Assembly: GCA_021816775.1 (NCBI GenBank)
Contig: JAKAXA010000008.1
Location: 1 to 64,000, forward strand
Source of the DNA: Pseudomonadota bacterium
Lineage (GTDB): Bacteria > Pseudomonadota > Gammaproteobacteria > Steroidobacterales > Steroidobacteraceae
Direction: 5' to 3'
Length of the DNA: 64,000 bases
Numbering within the stretch: the stretch's first letter is position 1; each line of letters begins with the position of its first letter. The notes under the pieces were generated by a model. The model had not been told where the DNA came from, did no database searches, and saw only the letters and a list, made by a program, of their open reading frames with translations. Shown here one piece after another: positions 1 to 9,418 of the stretch. The position numbers and the translations under genes were made by a program.

Positions 1-498
1 ATGAAAGCGCTGGTCGGCATCATCATGGGTTCGACGTCGGACTGGGAGACGCTGCGCGCGGCCGCCGACATGCTGGAGAAGCTCGCGATACCCTACGAGG
101 TGCGGGTGGTCTCCGCGCACCGCACCCCGGACCTGCTGTTCGAGTACGCCGCCGGCGCCCGCGGCCGCGGGCTCGAGGTGATCATCGCCGGCGCCGGGGG
201 CGCGGCGCATCTGCCCGGCATGGCCGCCGCCAAGACCACTCTGCCGGTGCTCGGCGTGCCGGTGCAATCGAAGACCCTCGGCGGACTCGACTCGCTGCTG
301 TCGATCGTGCAGATGCCCGCCGGCGTGCCGGTCGCCACCTTCGCCATCGGCGCTGCGGGTGCGTGCAACGCGGCGCTGTGCGCCGCGGCGATCCTCGCCA
401 ACCAGCACGCGGCCGTCGGCGAGGCGCTCGAGAAATTCCGGCGCGATCAGACCGCCGCCGTGCTCGCCCAGCCCGACCCGCGCGCGGTCCGCTCATGA
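1..498 (+). CDS. purE: N5-carboxyaminoimidazole ribonucleotide mutase PurE
   Basis: This 165-residue protein has the usual length of class I PurE. It moves the carboxylate of N5-CAIR to carbon 4, giving CAIR in cytosolic purine synthesis. The phosphate/nucleotide loop GSTSDW is at residues 10-15, SAHRTP with the catalytic-type His40 at 38-43, and [11 protein letters not shown] at 64-74. The ATG is the first base of the window, so no promoter or ribosome-binding site can be judged. The stop overlaps the purK start (ATGA), so the pair is translationally coupled; PurK makes the PurE substrate. Confidence 0.97.
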   Translation: MKALVGIIMGSTSDWETLRAAADMLEKLAIPYEVRVVSAHRTPDLLFEYAAGARGRGLEVIIAGAGGAAHLPGMAAAKTTLPVLGVPVQSKTLGGLDSLLSIVQMPAGVPVATFAIGAAGACNAALCAAAILANQHAAVGEALEKFRRDQTAAVLAQPDPRAVRS

Positions 499-1604
499 CG
501 GTCGGCGTGATCGGTGGCGGCCAGCTCGGCCGCATGCTGGCGCTGGCCGGCTATCCGCTCGGGCTCGACTTCCTGTTCCTTGACCCCTCGCAGGAGGCCC
601 CGGCCGCCAGGGTCGCCCCCGTGGTGCACGGAGAGTTCACCGATCCACAGCTGCTGAAGTGGCTGTCGCGCGAGTGTCAGGTGCTGACCTTCGACTGGGA
701 GAATATTTCGGTCGAGGCACTGCGCCGGCACGCCACCGGCGCGCGCCGCGCGCGCATCTGCCCTCCGGTGACGGCGCTCGCGACGGCCCAGGACCGGGTC
801 GCGGAGAAGCGCCTGTTCGAGCGCCTCGGCATTCCGACCACGCGCTGGCAGGCGGTCGGATCCCGAGCCACGCTCGAGCGCGCGTTGCGCGAAGTCGGCC
901 TGCCGGGGGTGCTCAAGACGCGGCGCATGGGTTACGACGGGAAGGGGCAGATGCGCATCCGCACGCACGCCGATGCGCTGCACGCCTGGGAGAGTCTCGG
1001 CAGCGCGCCGCTGCTCTACGAGGAGTGGGTGCCGTTCGAGTGCGAAGTCTCCATCATCGGCGCGCGCAGCACCCGCGGGCAGACCGTGATCTACCCGTTG
1101 AACGGCAACGTACACGCCAACGGTATCCTGCGCGTGACCCGCGCGCCGTACGGGCCGTCCCGCTGGCACCGCGCCGCCGCCGGTCACCTCACCCGCTGCC
1201 TCGAGCACTTCGGCTACGTCGGCGTGTTGACCATTGAATTCTTCGTGCGCAACGGCCGGCTGATCGCCAACGAGATGGCGCCGCGCGTGCACAACTCGGG
1301 CCACTGGACCATCGAGGGCTGCGCCACCAGCCAGTTCGAGAATCACCTGCGGGCGATTCTCGGCCTGCCGCTCGGTTCGACGCGGGCGAGCGGCCACAGC
1401 GCCATGATCAATCTGATCGGGCAGATGCCCGAGCGCGCGCGGCTGCTCGAGCTCGAGGGCCTGCATCTGCACGATTACGGCAAACGGCCCCGGCCGGGCC
1501 GCAAACTCGGGCACTGCACGCTGGTGGAACCGTCCGCCGGCCGGCGTGACCGGCTGGCCCGGCAGGTGCTCGCGCGGGTGGCTCCGGGTGTACGGCTGCC
1601 GTAG
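495..1604 (+). CDS. purK: N5-carboxyaminoimidazole ribonucleotide synthetase PurK
   Basis: This ATP-grasp enzyme of 369 residues forms N5-CAIR from AIR, bicarbonate and ATP. The N-terminal [12 protein letters not shown] motif, the central [10 protein letters not shown] loop and the late [13 protein letters not shown] signature are all characteristic of PurK. The chosen ATG at 495 overlaps the purE stop by four bases; a longer in-frame opening exists inside purE but would add a non-conserved N-terminus. It makes the substrate of the upstream PurE. The next gene starts 14 bases downstream and is probably unrelated in function. Confidence 0.96.
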   Translation: MTVGVIGGGQLGRMLALAGYPLGLDFLFLDPSQEAPAARVAPVVHGEFTDPQLLKWLSRECQVLTFDWENISVEALRRHATGARRARICPPVTALATAQDRVAEKRLFERLGIPTTRWQAVGSRATLERALREVGLPGVLKTRRMGYDGKGQMRIRTHADALHAWESLGSAPLLYEEWVPFECEVSIIGARSTRGQTVIYPLNGNVHANGILRVTRAPYGPSRWHRAAAGHLTRCLEHFGYVGVLTIEFFVRNGRLIANEMAPRVHNSGHWTIEGCATSQFENHLRAILGLPLGSTRASGHSAMINLIGQMPERARLLELEGLHLHDYGKRPRPGRKLGHCTLVEPSAGRRDRLARQVLARVAPGVRLP

Positions 1605-1618
1605 CATAGCCGCCAGCC

Positions 1619-2920
1619 ATGTACACCGAGCCGTTTCAGCTGAAGGAACTGCCATTCAGGCTCAGCCCCGATCCGCAGTTCCTGTACCTGTCCAGACAGC
1701 ACGCCCGCGCCAAGGCGTACATGGAGTCAACGGTCTGGTTCGCCGACGGCTTCGTGGTGATCACGGGCGAGATCGGCGCGGGCAAGACCACCCTCATCGA
1801 GTCGTTCCTGCGGGAGATTCCGCAGGATGTGGTGGTCGCTCAGATCAACCAGACGCAGGTCTCGGCGGTCGACTTCCTGCAGTCGCTGCTCGCGCAGTTC
1901 GGCTTCTCGCCGTTCAAGATGAAAAAGAGCGAGCTGCTGGTCACGCTCAACAATTTTCTCATCGAGCAGTACGCCGCCGGCCGGCGCGTTCTGCTGATCG
2001 TCGATGAGGCGCAGAATCTCTCCCAGCGCGTGCTCGAGGAGATCCGCCTGCTCTCGGGCGTGGAGACCACCAAGGAAAAGGTGCTGCGTATCATCCTGGC
2101 CGGTCAGCCCGAGCTCAATGCCAAACTCGACGCCCCGGAGCTCGTGCAGCTCAATCAGCGCGTGCGGCTGCGCTTTCATCTCTCGGCGCTCTCGCCGGAG
2201 GAGACTGCCGAGTACATCCGCCACCGGCTCGCCGTGGCCGGCGCGGGCGAGCGGGAGATCTTCGCGCCCGACACCTTCGCCGAGATCCACCGCTACGCCG
2301 GCGGCGTTCCGCGGCTGATCAACACGCTGTGCGACACGGCCATGATGGCCGCCTTCACCAACGATCGGGACCACGTCATCGCCGCGGACATCGCCAGCGC
2401 GGTCAGCGAGCTGCAGTGGGTCGAATTCGCCGCCCGCCCGCAAGGGTTCGGCCCGGCGACCGCAGCGCGCCCGCGCGCCAGGCGCGAGTCGGCCCTGCCG
2501 CCGCTTGCGCGCCTGCAGGTGCTCGAGGGCGGCCGTCTGCTTCAGGAGATCGCGCTGCTGCCCGGGCGGATCATCGTCGGGCGGACGCCGGACAATGATC
2601 TGCAGATCGACAGCCGCTTCATCAGCCGTCATCACTGCCAGATCACCACCACCACTCACGCGAGCATCATCGAGGACCTGAACAGCACCAATGGGCTGTA
2701 CGTGCGGGGACTGCGGGTGCACCGGCATTATCTGCGCCACGGGGACGTCGTGCTGATCGGCAAGCACGAGCTGCTCTACGTCGATGAGCGGATGCCACAC
2801 TCGCACGGCAATCCGAACGACACCCTGCCGGGCATCCCGACGCTCGGCCACGACGAGGAGACCCTCGCCGGGGAGGATCTGCCGCTCGAGATTCCAACCG
2901 TCTCGCCGCGCAACGACTAG
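1619..2920 (+). CDS. ExeA/GspA-type AAA ATPase with C-terminal FHA domain
   Basis: The 433-residue protein starts with the ExeA/GspA-type sequence FQLKELPFRLSPDP. A Walker A loop (GEIGAGKT, 51-58 region) and Walker B (LLIVDEAQ, about 125-132) follow, with an AAA winged-helix part to about residue 265. Residues about 300-388 form a forkhead-associated domain: GRTPDNDLQI at 321-330, SRHH at 336-339 and NSTNG at 355-359. FHA domains bind phosphothreonine. ExeA-type ATPases normally help insert secretins into peptidoglycan or act with exosortase/polysaccharide systems, often with a C-terminal peptidoglycan-binding domain and a membrane segment. Here FHA replaces that part and no clear membrane helix is seen. 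No secretion genes adjoin it. The exact role is unknown. Confidence 0.85.
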   Translation: MYTEPFQLKELPFRLSPDPQFLYLSRQHARAKAYMESTVWFADGFVVITGEIGAGKTTLIESFLREIPQDVVVAQINQTQVSAVDFLQSLLAQFGFSPFKMKKSELLVTLNNFLIEQYAAGRRVLLIVDEAQNLSQRVLEEIRLLSGVETTKEKVLRIILAGQPELNAKLDAPELVQLNQRVRLRFHLSALSPEETAEYIRHRLAVAGAGEREIFAPDTFAEIHRYAGGVPRLINTLCDTAMMAAFTNDRDHVIAADIASAVSELQWVEFAARPQGFGPATAARPRARRESALPPLARLQVLEGGRLLQEIALLPGRIIVGRTPDNDLQIDSRFISRHHCQITTTTHASIIEDLNSTNGLYVRGLRVHRHYLRHGDVVLIGKHELLYVDERMPHSHGNPNDTLPGIPTLGHDEETLAGEDLPLEIPTVSPRND

Positions 2921-3204
2921 TCGCGGTCCCGGTCCTGCGGCCCACCGGGCGCATCGCCCGGCGGCGCCCGGTCGGCGCGGCCTGCGTCGTAGCGCGCGCC
3001 GAGCTCGCGGAATCCACGCCGCCGCAGCAGCAGCACGGCCCCGGCGAGCAGGCAGGCGAAACCGGCGAGGCCGCTCACCAGGCTGAGTGCGCGCGAGGCG
3101 GCGGCGAAGTCGCTGAACCCGAGCGCCGTCAGGCCGAGAAGGATGTACAGCCAGGGCAGCGCCTCGTAGAGTCGTCGCGGGACGTGCATACGCGCCTCAG
3201 ACAT
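2917..3204 (-). CDS. small two-helix membrane protein
   Basis: The product has 95 residues with two hydrophobic segments (about 14-30 and 41-60) and a polar, Asp/Arg/Gly-rich cytoplasmic-type tail. No family was recognised. It follows plsB on the same strand: its ATG at 3204 lies 8 bases inside the 3' end of plsB, so translation is likely coupled. Its 3' end overlaps the convergent ExeA-like gene by four bases. Coupling to plsB suggests a membrane-related accessory role, which is inference. A second ATG 15 bases downstream (3189) is possible. Confidence 0.65.
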   Translation of the reverse strand: MSEARMHVPRRLYEALPWLYILLGLTALGFSDFAAASRALSLVSGLAGFACLLAGAVLLLRRRGFRELGARYDAGRADRAPPGDAPGGPQDRDRD

Positions 3205-5623
3205 GGGTCACCTGCAGGATGCTGTGCCGGATCTGCTCGCTCAGGACGAACTGCGCGTCCGCGGCCACGTGCATGAGAATCTCGTCGAACTCGAGCATTG
3301 CCCCCGGATTGACGCGGATGACGCCGCGCCCGCGCAGCAGATCGATGAAGTTCGCGAACAGCGCGCGATCGAAGAACTCCGGGGAGTTCAGTCCGTAGAG
3401 CAGCGCGATGCGCTGCGCGGCGAGCTGACAGCGCTCCTCGAGGCTCGCCTGGGTGATCGCGCCGGAGCCGGCCTGCACGAGCAGCGCGATCGCCAGGTAA
3501 TACCGCTCGATGGTCTGCAGCGTCGCCTGCGCGAGAATCGACAGCTGCATCGCCTGGGCGCTCGAGGGCGGTGGGCGGCGCCAGACGGCGCGCCCGGCGC
3601 TGCGCTCGATGAGGCCATGGCGGGCGAACTCCGCGAGCATGCGCTCGACCACCGCCGGCAGCTCCGGCTCGCTCCAGCGCAGGAAGAGCTCCGCGGCAAT
3701 GTACGGGTAGATGCGCCCCGCGAGGCGCAGGATGTCCTCGTGCGGCACCTCGGCGTTGCTGAGGAAAACGCACGCCAGGAGCGATGGCATGGCGAACAGG
3801 TGCAGCACGTTGTTGCGCAGGTACGCGGCCAGCACCGCACTCTCATCGCTCATGCGCAGCACGTCCCCGGACGGATGGCTCTGGCGCTGCAGCGTCTTCA
3901 TTGACTCCCCGTAGGCGACGATCTGCTCGCCAGAGAGCTCCGTCACGGTCACCCGCTCGCTGTAGGGGACCCCCGCGAGCAGCTCGCGGTACAGATCGAT
4001 CTGCCGGACGAGATCGGGTTCGGGCAGCGCCTGGCGCGGCATGGCGAGCAGCGCCATCGCCAGCAGGTTCACCGGCGTGACCGCCGCGGCCGCGTTGATG
4101 TTGAGCATGATCCGCCGGGCCAGCTCATCGACCGCCGCGCCCACCCATGCGGCGCGCGTATCCTCATCGAAGAGCTGCTCGCGCCACGGGCCGTGCCGCT
4201 CGAGGATCGCCTCGAGCGCGAGCGGCTCGCCGAGATTGACATGCACCCGCCCGAAGCGCTCGCGCAGCCGGCCGAGCGAGCGCACCAGCCCGCGCACGCT
4301 CTCCTTCTCCTTCGGCTTGCCGGAGAGCTCCCCGACGTAGGTCGCCCCCTCGAGGATGCGCTCGTAGCCGAAGTACACGGGCACGAACACCACCGGGCGG
4401 ACCGGATCGCGCAGGAAGCTGCGCACGGTCATCGACAGCATGCCGGTCTTCGGCTGCAGAAGGCGCCCGGTGCGGCTGCGGCCGCCTTCGATGAAGTACT
4501 CGATGGAATGACCGCGCGCCATGATGGCGGCCAGGTATTTCATGAATACCACGGTGTACAGGGCATTGCCGCGGAAGCGCCTGCGGATGAAAAACGCCCC
4601 GCCCATGCGCAGGAAGCGCCCCACGATCGGCAGATTGAGATTGATGCCGGCGGCGATGTGCGGCGGCGCGTAGCCGTTGACGTAGATGACGTACGAGAGA
4701 AGCATGTAATCCATGTGGCTGCGGTGGCAGGGCACATAGACGATCTCGTTGCCCTGCGCCGCCCGCTCGAGCGTTTCCAGGTGTCCCACCGTCACGCCGT
4801 CGTACAATCGGTTCCACAACCAGGTCAGCACGCGCTCGAGAAAGCGGACGAAGGCGTGTGAATAGTTGGCCGCGATCTCGTTGGCGTAGCCGGCGGCCTC
4901 GCGCAGCGCCGCCCGGCGCGTGATCTTCTTCTCGCGCATCAACTGCGTCACGGCGGCACGCACGGCGCTCGTGCGCAATACGCGCGTCACCACCACGCGC
5001 CGATGCGACAGATCCGGACCGATGCGCGCGGCGCGGCGCTGGACGTACAGCGCGCGCAGCGAGCGCGTCACACGGCGCCCGCTCAGCGCCGGCCCGCTCT
5101 CCTGCCCCACGAGGCTGCGCAGCGAGATCGGCTCCTCGAACTCGATCAGGGCGTTGCGGCCGTTGAACAGCACCTGCAGGAACTTGCGCACGCGGCTGGT
5201 GAGCGCCCAGTTCTCCACGAGCAGCAGCCGGAACCAGGACTGCTCGCGCTGCGGCGCGCGCCCCCAGTAGACCGCGACCGGCACCAGATCGATGTCCGCG
5301 CTCGGATCGGCATCGAGCGCGCGCAGCATCTGCTCGATCTGCGGCGGCGGGCGCCGGTCGAGCCGCTCGTTCCAGAATCCGCGCTGGCGGCTGAGATAGA
5401 AGTTCGAGCGCAGCTCGCCGCGGCGGCCGAGCAGCCGCTTGCGCGGGTGCGGCAGATGCATGCTGTCGCACACGTTCTGCAGCACTGCGAGGTCGACGGC
5501 GCTGCGGCGCTCGAGCACGTAGCACACCGGGTTGGCGCGATCGCGCAGACGCGCCGCCGCATCCTCCGGGAGGATCCTGCAGCGCACCCACAGCGCCAGC
5601 ACTCGGTGCAAAAACCAGTTCAT
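3197..5623 (-). CDS. plsB: glycerol-3-phosphate 1-O-acyltransferase PlsB
   Basis: The 808-residue length matches proteobacterial PlsB. This inner-membrane enzyme acylates sn-glycerol-3-phosphate at position 1 with acyl-ACP or acyl-CoA, the first step of phospholipid synthesis. The acyltransferase block I motif HRSHMD (H-x4-D) lies near residue 300. The later blocks FFIRRRFRGN, EGGRSRTGR and VPVYFGYER follow in the expected order. The large C-terminal helical part typical of PlsB is present and ends just before the small membrane-protein gene that overlaps it. The ATG at 5623 agrees with the family N-terminus (MNWFLHRVLALWVR). Confidence 0.97.
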   Translation of the reverse strand: MNWFLHRVLALWVRCRILPEDAAARLRDRANPVCYVLERRSAVDLAVLQNVCDSMHLPHPRKRLLGRRGELRSNFYLSRQRGFWNERLDRRPPPQIEQMLRALDADPSADIDLVPVAVYWGRAPQREQSWFRLLLVENWALTSRVRKFLQVLFNGRNALIEFEEPISLRSLVGQESGPALSGRRVTRSLRALYVQRRAARIGPDLSHRRVVVTRVLRTSAVRAAVTQLMREKKITRRAALREAAGYANEIAANYSHAFVRFLERVLTWLWNRLYDGVTVGHLETLERAAQGNEIVYVPCHRSHMDYMLLSYVIYVNGYAPPHIAAGINLNLPIVGRFLRMGGAFFIRRRFRGNALYTVVFMKYLAAIMARGHSIEYFIEGGRSRTGRLLQPKTGMLSMTVRSFLRDPVRPVVFVPVYFGYERILEGATYVGELSGKPKEKESVRGLVRSLGRLRERFGRVHVNLGEPLALEAILERHGPWREQLFDEDTRAAWVGAAVDELARRIMLNINAAAAVTPVNLLAMALLAMPRQALPEPDLVRQIDLYRELLAGVPYSERVTVTELSGEQIVAYGESMKTLQRQSHPSGDVLRMSDESAVLAAYLRNNVLHLFAMPSLLACVFLSNAEVPHEDILRLAGRIYPYIAAELFLRWSEPELPAVVERMLAEFARHGLIERSAGRAVWRRPPPSSAQAMQLSILAQATLQTIERYYLAIALLVQAGSGAITQASLEERCQLAAQRIALLYGLNSPEFFDRALFANFIDLLRGRGVIRVNPGAMLEFDEILMHVAADAQFVLSEQIRHSILQVTHV

Positions 5624-5683
5624 GCAATCGTCCGGCCCGCTTGCCGCCGCGGCGAGTCCCGCGCTGCGGGCACGCCGCAGATC

Positions 5684-6262
5684 TTATTCGAAGGCCAGCG
5701 TGGGCAAATCGAGCGCAATGAGAAAATATTCGAACAGATTCTGGATCACGCGGATCTGGTTGTGCAGATTGTGATCGCTGTCGAGCAGGTGCAGCGCCGC
5801 GCGGCAGCCCTGGGCGAAACGCACGCTGTGCTCGAAGGGCACGACCTCGTCGCGCCAGCCGTGCACCACCGCGGCGGGGCAATCGACGATCCCGGTGCGC
5901 AGCGGCGGCAGCTCCGGGAAATACAGCGCCGGGGCCATCAGGAAGATGCCCCGCGCGTGCAGCACCGAGGCGCTCGCCACGGTCACGTAACCGCCGAGGC
6001 TCGAGCCGACGAGCACCAGATCTCCGCTCAACACCTTGCAGTAGTCGGCGAGCCGGGCAATGCGCTCGCGCGGCGCCTCGAGGCCGCGGTAATCGACCGA
6101 ATGCGCCTCGTATCCCTCGCTGCGCGCCACTTCGGCGAGCGCGGTGATCTTGCGTCCCCACGGGCCGCTCGCCTGACCATGCGAGAACACCACGTGGCGC
6201 TGTGGTGCGGCCGTTTCAGCCGCGCCGGAAGGTTCCCCCGCGGATGACCTCTCCTCACTCAT
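5684..6262 (-). CDS. alpha/beta-hydrolase fold esterase (YqiA/RBBP9-like)
   Basis: This small (192 residues) cytosolic alpha/beta hydrolase has HGQASGPWG near the oxyanion region. Its nucleophile elbow GSSLGG is at 86-91 with Ser88, the acid is probably Asp138 in GWRDEVVP, and the histidine His164 is in DSDHNLH. The compact lidless size resembles YqiA-type esterases; substrate is not predictable. It lies upstream of plsB on the same strand with a 60-base gap, so co-transcription with this phospholipid-synthesis gene is possible. The first roughly 18 residues are low-complexity and not obviously part of the fold. Confidence 0.8.
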   Translation of the reverse strand: MSEERSSAGEPSGAAETAAPQRHVVFSHGQASGPWGRKITALAEVARSEGYEAHSVDYRGLEAPRERIARLADYCKVLSGDLVLVGSSLGGYVTVASASVLHARGIFLMAPALYFPELPPLRTGIVDCPAAVVHGWRDEVVPFEHSVRFAQGCRAALHLLDSDHNLHNQIRVIQNLFEYFLIALDLPTLAFE

Positions 6263-6314
6263 CGGGCAATCATGCCGGCAAATGCCGCACTAAGCCATAG
6301 CGGCACGGTCCGGA

Positions 6315-7901
6315 TCAGTGGCGGATCGTCGACTCGGCCGGCCACTGCCCCGGCGGGTGCGTCGCCAGGCGATTGACGGATACCGGGCGCGCGCGGCTCG
6401 CCGCCGGCTGGTGACTGACCAGCCAGGTGTCGAACTCCCCGGCGCGGCGCGCCGCGATGCCGAACAGCAGATTGACCCGGCCGGCCGCGATCGATTGCGG
6501 TTGATTGATCCGCTCGTCGCAGACCACGAAATACCGCTCCTCGCGCGAATCCCCGGCGAAGACGCCTTCCGCGGCGAGCCGCTCCAGATACGCATCAACC
6601 AGCGAGCGGCCCCGGGCCCAGGTGACGGGCGCGTTCTGCTCGAACAGCATCCAGCGGGTGCCGCGCTCGACGCGGGCGGCGATCCGCAGCGCGAGCCTGC
6701 GGGCGGAGAGAAACTTCCAGTCGGGCGAGCCGCTCGCCCCCGCCGCCAGCGTACGCGCGCTCACCGCCGGCTCCGCACCCGAGCGAGTCGCGACCAGGGT
6801 GTTGATGCCGGCGAGCGCGAGCCGCGCCCGCTGCGACAGGGACACCTCGACGGCCGGCTGCAGGCCGGCGCGCAGCACGCTCTGCTCGTCGCCCGCTCCC
6901 ATCGGCTGGCGCTCCTCGGCACGCGAGATCAGTCCCGCCGCCGCCCCGCAGCACGCGAAGGTCTCGAGCCTGCCGCGCAGCCGGTCGAGCGCGCGCAGGC
7001 GCGGGTAGTACATGACGGCATGATCGCTTCGGAACGGCCACTTGCGCATCGCGACAATGGCCTCCTGCGGGCTGTCCCAGCCGCTCGGCGGATCGACGAT
7101 GAGCAGCGCATGGCGCTCCCGGCACAGACGCGCCGCCACGAGCAAGGTGCCGAGACCGACATCCTGCTCCCGCGTCAGGGGCGGGACGCACAGAAAATCG
7201 AACACCTCAGCCGCGAGCGCGAACAGCCCAGTTCCCTCGGACGCCGAACCGATGAGATCGTAATCGGTGATCGGTCCGCCGTCATCGCCATCGGAGTTGC
7301 ACCCGACGTAACCGACGCTGAAGCCCCTCGGGCCCGGGCCGGAGCGGTCCGGACGCTGCGGCGGCAACGGCGCCATGGCACGCGCGAGCTGCGAATGCAC
7401 CAGCACGTCGGTGATGAACCGATCCGACTCCGGCACGAGCGAGACGCGGCGGAATATCTCCTGGTCCTCGACCCGCTCGGAGCCGGCCGCGCGCACCCGC
7501 TGCAACACCAGGTTGAACAGGGCGTCGGTTTCGGCGATGCCGTCGTAGTCCACGGAGGCGCGCAGATACTCCCGCGATCCGGGATGCACGCCCGCGAGCC
7601 GCAGGGCCCCGGAGCCGGCCGGCAGCGTCAGGGTGGGGGGCCGGGCGCCGTTGGCGACCCGCACCACCAGCGCCTTGCCGCCGCCGCTGGCGAAGAACTG
7701 CTCCACCGCGTACGAAAGCGTCGAGAGCTGCCACAGGCCGCCGAAGATCTGCTGGAATTGGGCGAAGCTCGTCACCGGCACCGGACGGTGCAGCGGCCCC
7801 TTCAGCGTCCGGCCGACAAAAGCGGTCACCGGCTGGCGGCGCGCCACCGACGGCTCAGCGCCATCATCCTCAAGGGAAAGGCCCGCAACGCCCTCAACCA
7901 C
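6315..7901 (-). CDS. orphan contractile-tail sheath family protein
   Basis: The 528-residue protein carries the phage tail-sheath pattern. It has an N-terminal VTAFVGRTLKGPLHRPVPVTSFAQF segment (about residues 25-49) and a VEQFFASGGGKALVVRV segment. The central body begins CVPPLTREQD, and the C-terminal domain has INTLVATRSG, WKFLSARRLALRI, RWMLFEQNAPVTWARGR and a final YFVVCDERIN-type strand. Sheath proteins form the contractile outer tube of myophage tails, R-type bacteriocins, T6SS-like and extracellular injection machines. No tube, baseplate, spike, terminator or capsid gene lies nearby. The start is GTG at 7901 with GGGG eight bases upstream; an in-frame stop 18 bases further up limits extension, so the usual short N-terminal linker is absent. 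Confidence 0.85.
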   Translation of the reverse strand: MVEGVAGLSLEDDGAEPSVARRQPVTAFVGRTLKGPLHRPVPVTSFAQFQQIFGGLWQLSTLSYAVEQFFASGGGKALVVRVANGARPPTLTLPAGSGALRLAGVHPGSREYLRASVDYDGIAETDALFNLVLQRVRAAGSERVEDQEIFRRVSLVPESDRFITDVLVHSQLARAMAPLPPQRPDRSGPGPRGFSVGYVGCNSDGDDGGPITDYDLIGSASEGTGLFALAAEVFDFLCVPPLTREQDVGLGTLLVAARLCRERHALLIVDPPSGWDSPQEAIVAMRKWPFRSDHAVMYYPRLRALDRLRGRLETFACCGAAAGLISRAEERQPMGAGDEQSVLRAGLQPAVEVSLSQRARLALAGINTLVATRSGAEPAVSARTLAAGASGSPDWKFLSARRLALRIAARVERGTRWMLFEQNAPVTWARGRSLVDAYLERLAAEGVFAGDSREERYFVVCDERINQPQSIAAGRVNLLFGIAARRAGEFDTWLVSHQPAASRARPVSVNRLATHPPGQWPAESTIRH

Positions 7902-8026
7902 CGGAATGACCCCGCGGCGTTATTTTTAGTTGCTCGAGCGGCTCAATTTACCACAAGACCCGAGCGGCCCGCCCGCTCGCGGCCCCGCCGTCCCGCGCAG
8001 GAACCGCAGAGACCAGGAGGGGCGCT

Positions 8027-9295
8027 TCAGTCGGCGCCCCGAGCCGTTCCCGAGACCTGCGCTTCGCCCGCGCGATGGTCCCGCTGATCGGCGCGACCGG
8101 ACTTGCGGTCCGCCTCATGCTTGCCCTTCAGCGAGGCGTCGTAGCGGGCCATGATCTTGTGGAACTGGCTGCTGGTGAGCGGCAGGTGCGTCTGCCCGTT
8201 CCAGGCCGAGCCCTTCGGCAGGCGGTTCTGCACCAGCGTCGCGACCAGCCCCTCGCCCGCCAGGCCCGTGCCGGACACCGGCAGGGGAACGACCTTGGGA
8301 TTGCTCACCAGGGCGCGCACGCGCCGCCAGTCGATGCGCTGGTCTGCGCGGGCCAGATGGTGGATCAGCGTGCGAGTCAGCATGTGATCGAGCAGCGTGG
8401 CGTTGGTCTTCCACGGCCGCTTGTCGTCCTGCAGCGCGCCATAAGCCTGCATGTACAGCCGCCCGTTCCTCCAGCCGAACAGGTACGGCTGGTTGACGAT
8501 GCGCACCGGCGTGCCGTTCGGCACCTCCCGGAACAGCTGCTTGATGTCCTCCGGATACAGGTGGATGCAGCCGTGGCTGACGCGCCGCCCCACGCCGGCC
8601 GGCTTGTCGGTGCCATGGATGAGGACGTCGGTGTGATAGCCGGCCGCGGCAAGCGGCATTGCCCAGTTGCCGAGCGGATTGTTGGGGCCGGCCGGAACCA
8701 CCCGTGGCAGCGGCACACCCTCGCGGGCATGCTCGGCCAGGATCGAGCGCGGCGGGATCCACGCCGGATGGGCGATGTGCCCGACGATACGCGTCACGCC
8801 CGTATACGTGGGCCAGCCCAGCCTGCCGATCCCGACCGGATGAGTGATGACGATCTGCGGCTGGCCCGGCTTGTGCGGCGGAAAATAAAAGAGCCGCATC
8901 GCCGCGATATTCACCACGATGCCGACGTGCGGCGCGTCCGGGAGAATGAACTGCGTCGGCACGATCACCGGGGTGCCGACCGGCGCGAGCCACGGGTTGA
9001 GCTTGGGATTGGCGTGTTTGATCGCGTCGTACCCGACATCGAAGAGCCGCGCGACGTCGGAGAGAACCTGATGTGGCTTGAGGCGCACGATCTGCACCCG
9101 ACCGATCACGTCCTGGCCCGGCTTGAGCACGAAGCGCTCGGTCTGCACCGGCGCGGGCAGCTTGGTCTGTGCCGTGGCCGGCGCGCTGGCCGTGACGGCC
9201 GGCGCCGCGGCGGCGCGGGCGTGTGTGATGGCGCAGCCGACTGCCGCAAGAGGCAGGCAGGCCGCGAGACCGACGCAGGAGTGGGTGCGCTTCAT
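8027..9295 (-). CDS. L,D-transpeptidase (YkuD family), exported
   Basis: The 422-residue envelope enzyme has a hydrophobic signal ending in a lipobox-like LAAVGC (Cys21), so it may be a lipoprotein. Residues about 65-115 resemble a LysM-type peptidoglycan-binding module with VQIVRLKPHQVLSDVARL. The YkuD catalytic domain spans about 123-275, with HGTD at 227-230 and the active-site SHGCIHL at 240-246 (Cys243). Such enzymes make 3-3 peptidoglycan cross-links or attach outer-membrane proteins to the wall. The tail after about 330 is variable and charged. An extended -10 (TGTCATAAT) lies 8 bases before the ATG, so the transcript may be nearly leaderless. Confidence 0.92.
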   Translation of the reverse strand: MKRTHSCVGLAACLPLAAVGCAITHARAAAAPAVTASAPATAQTKLPAPVQTERFVLKPGQDVIGRVQIVRLKPHQVLSDVARLFDVGYDAIKHANPKLNPWLAPVGTPVIVPTQFILPDAPHVGIVVNIAAMRLFYFPPHKPGQPQIVITHPVGIGRLGWPTYTGVTRIVGHIAHPAWIPPRSILAEHAREGVPLPRVVPAGPNNPLGNWAMPLAAAGYHTDVLIHGTDKPAGVGRRVSHGCIHLYPEDIKQLFREVPNGTPVRIVNQPYLFGWRNGRLYMQAYGALQDDKRPWKTNATLLDHMLTRTLIHHLARADQRIDWRRVRALVSNPKVVPLPVSGTGLAGEGLVATLVQNRLPKGSAWNGQTHLPLTSSQFHKIMARYDASLKGKHEADRKSGRADQRDHRAGEAQVSGTARGAD

Positions 9296-9299
9296 GTCA

Positions 9300-9312
9300 G
9301 TATATTATGACA
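9300..9312 (-). promoter_or_regulatory. extended -10 promoter of the L,D-transpeptidase gene
   Basis: Read leftward, TGTCATAAT (9312-9304) is an extended -10 element. Eight bases separate it from the ATG at 9295, so transcription should start at or within a base or two of the start codon. No convincing -35 was found, which fits an extended -10 promoter. The assignment is by eye. Confidence 0.4.
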
Positions 9313-9343
9313 GGTTGATGGCCGATATGTTTTGGCTGCGCAG

Positions 9344-9374
9344 AAAAAAGCCCCGATCCGCCGGGGACCGGGGC
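9344..9374 (-). terminator. rho-independent terminator after the 68-residue protein gene
   Basis: On the minus strand GCCCCG pairs with CGGGGC around a 13-base, itself GC-rich loop, followed by six T residues (9349-9344). It lies 45 bases past the stop of the small gene ending at 9419 and before the promoter of the L,D-transpeptidase gene, so it separates the two units. Confidence 0.8.
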
Positions 9375-9418
9375 GATCAGGCGGACTATCGTAGAGGGGG
9401 GCAGTCCGCCCAGGGGAC

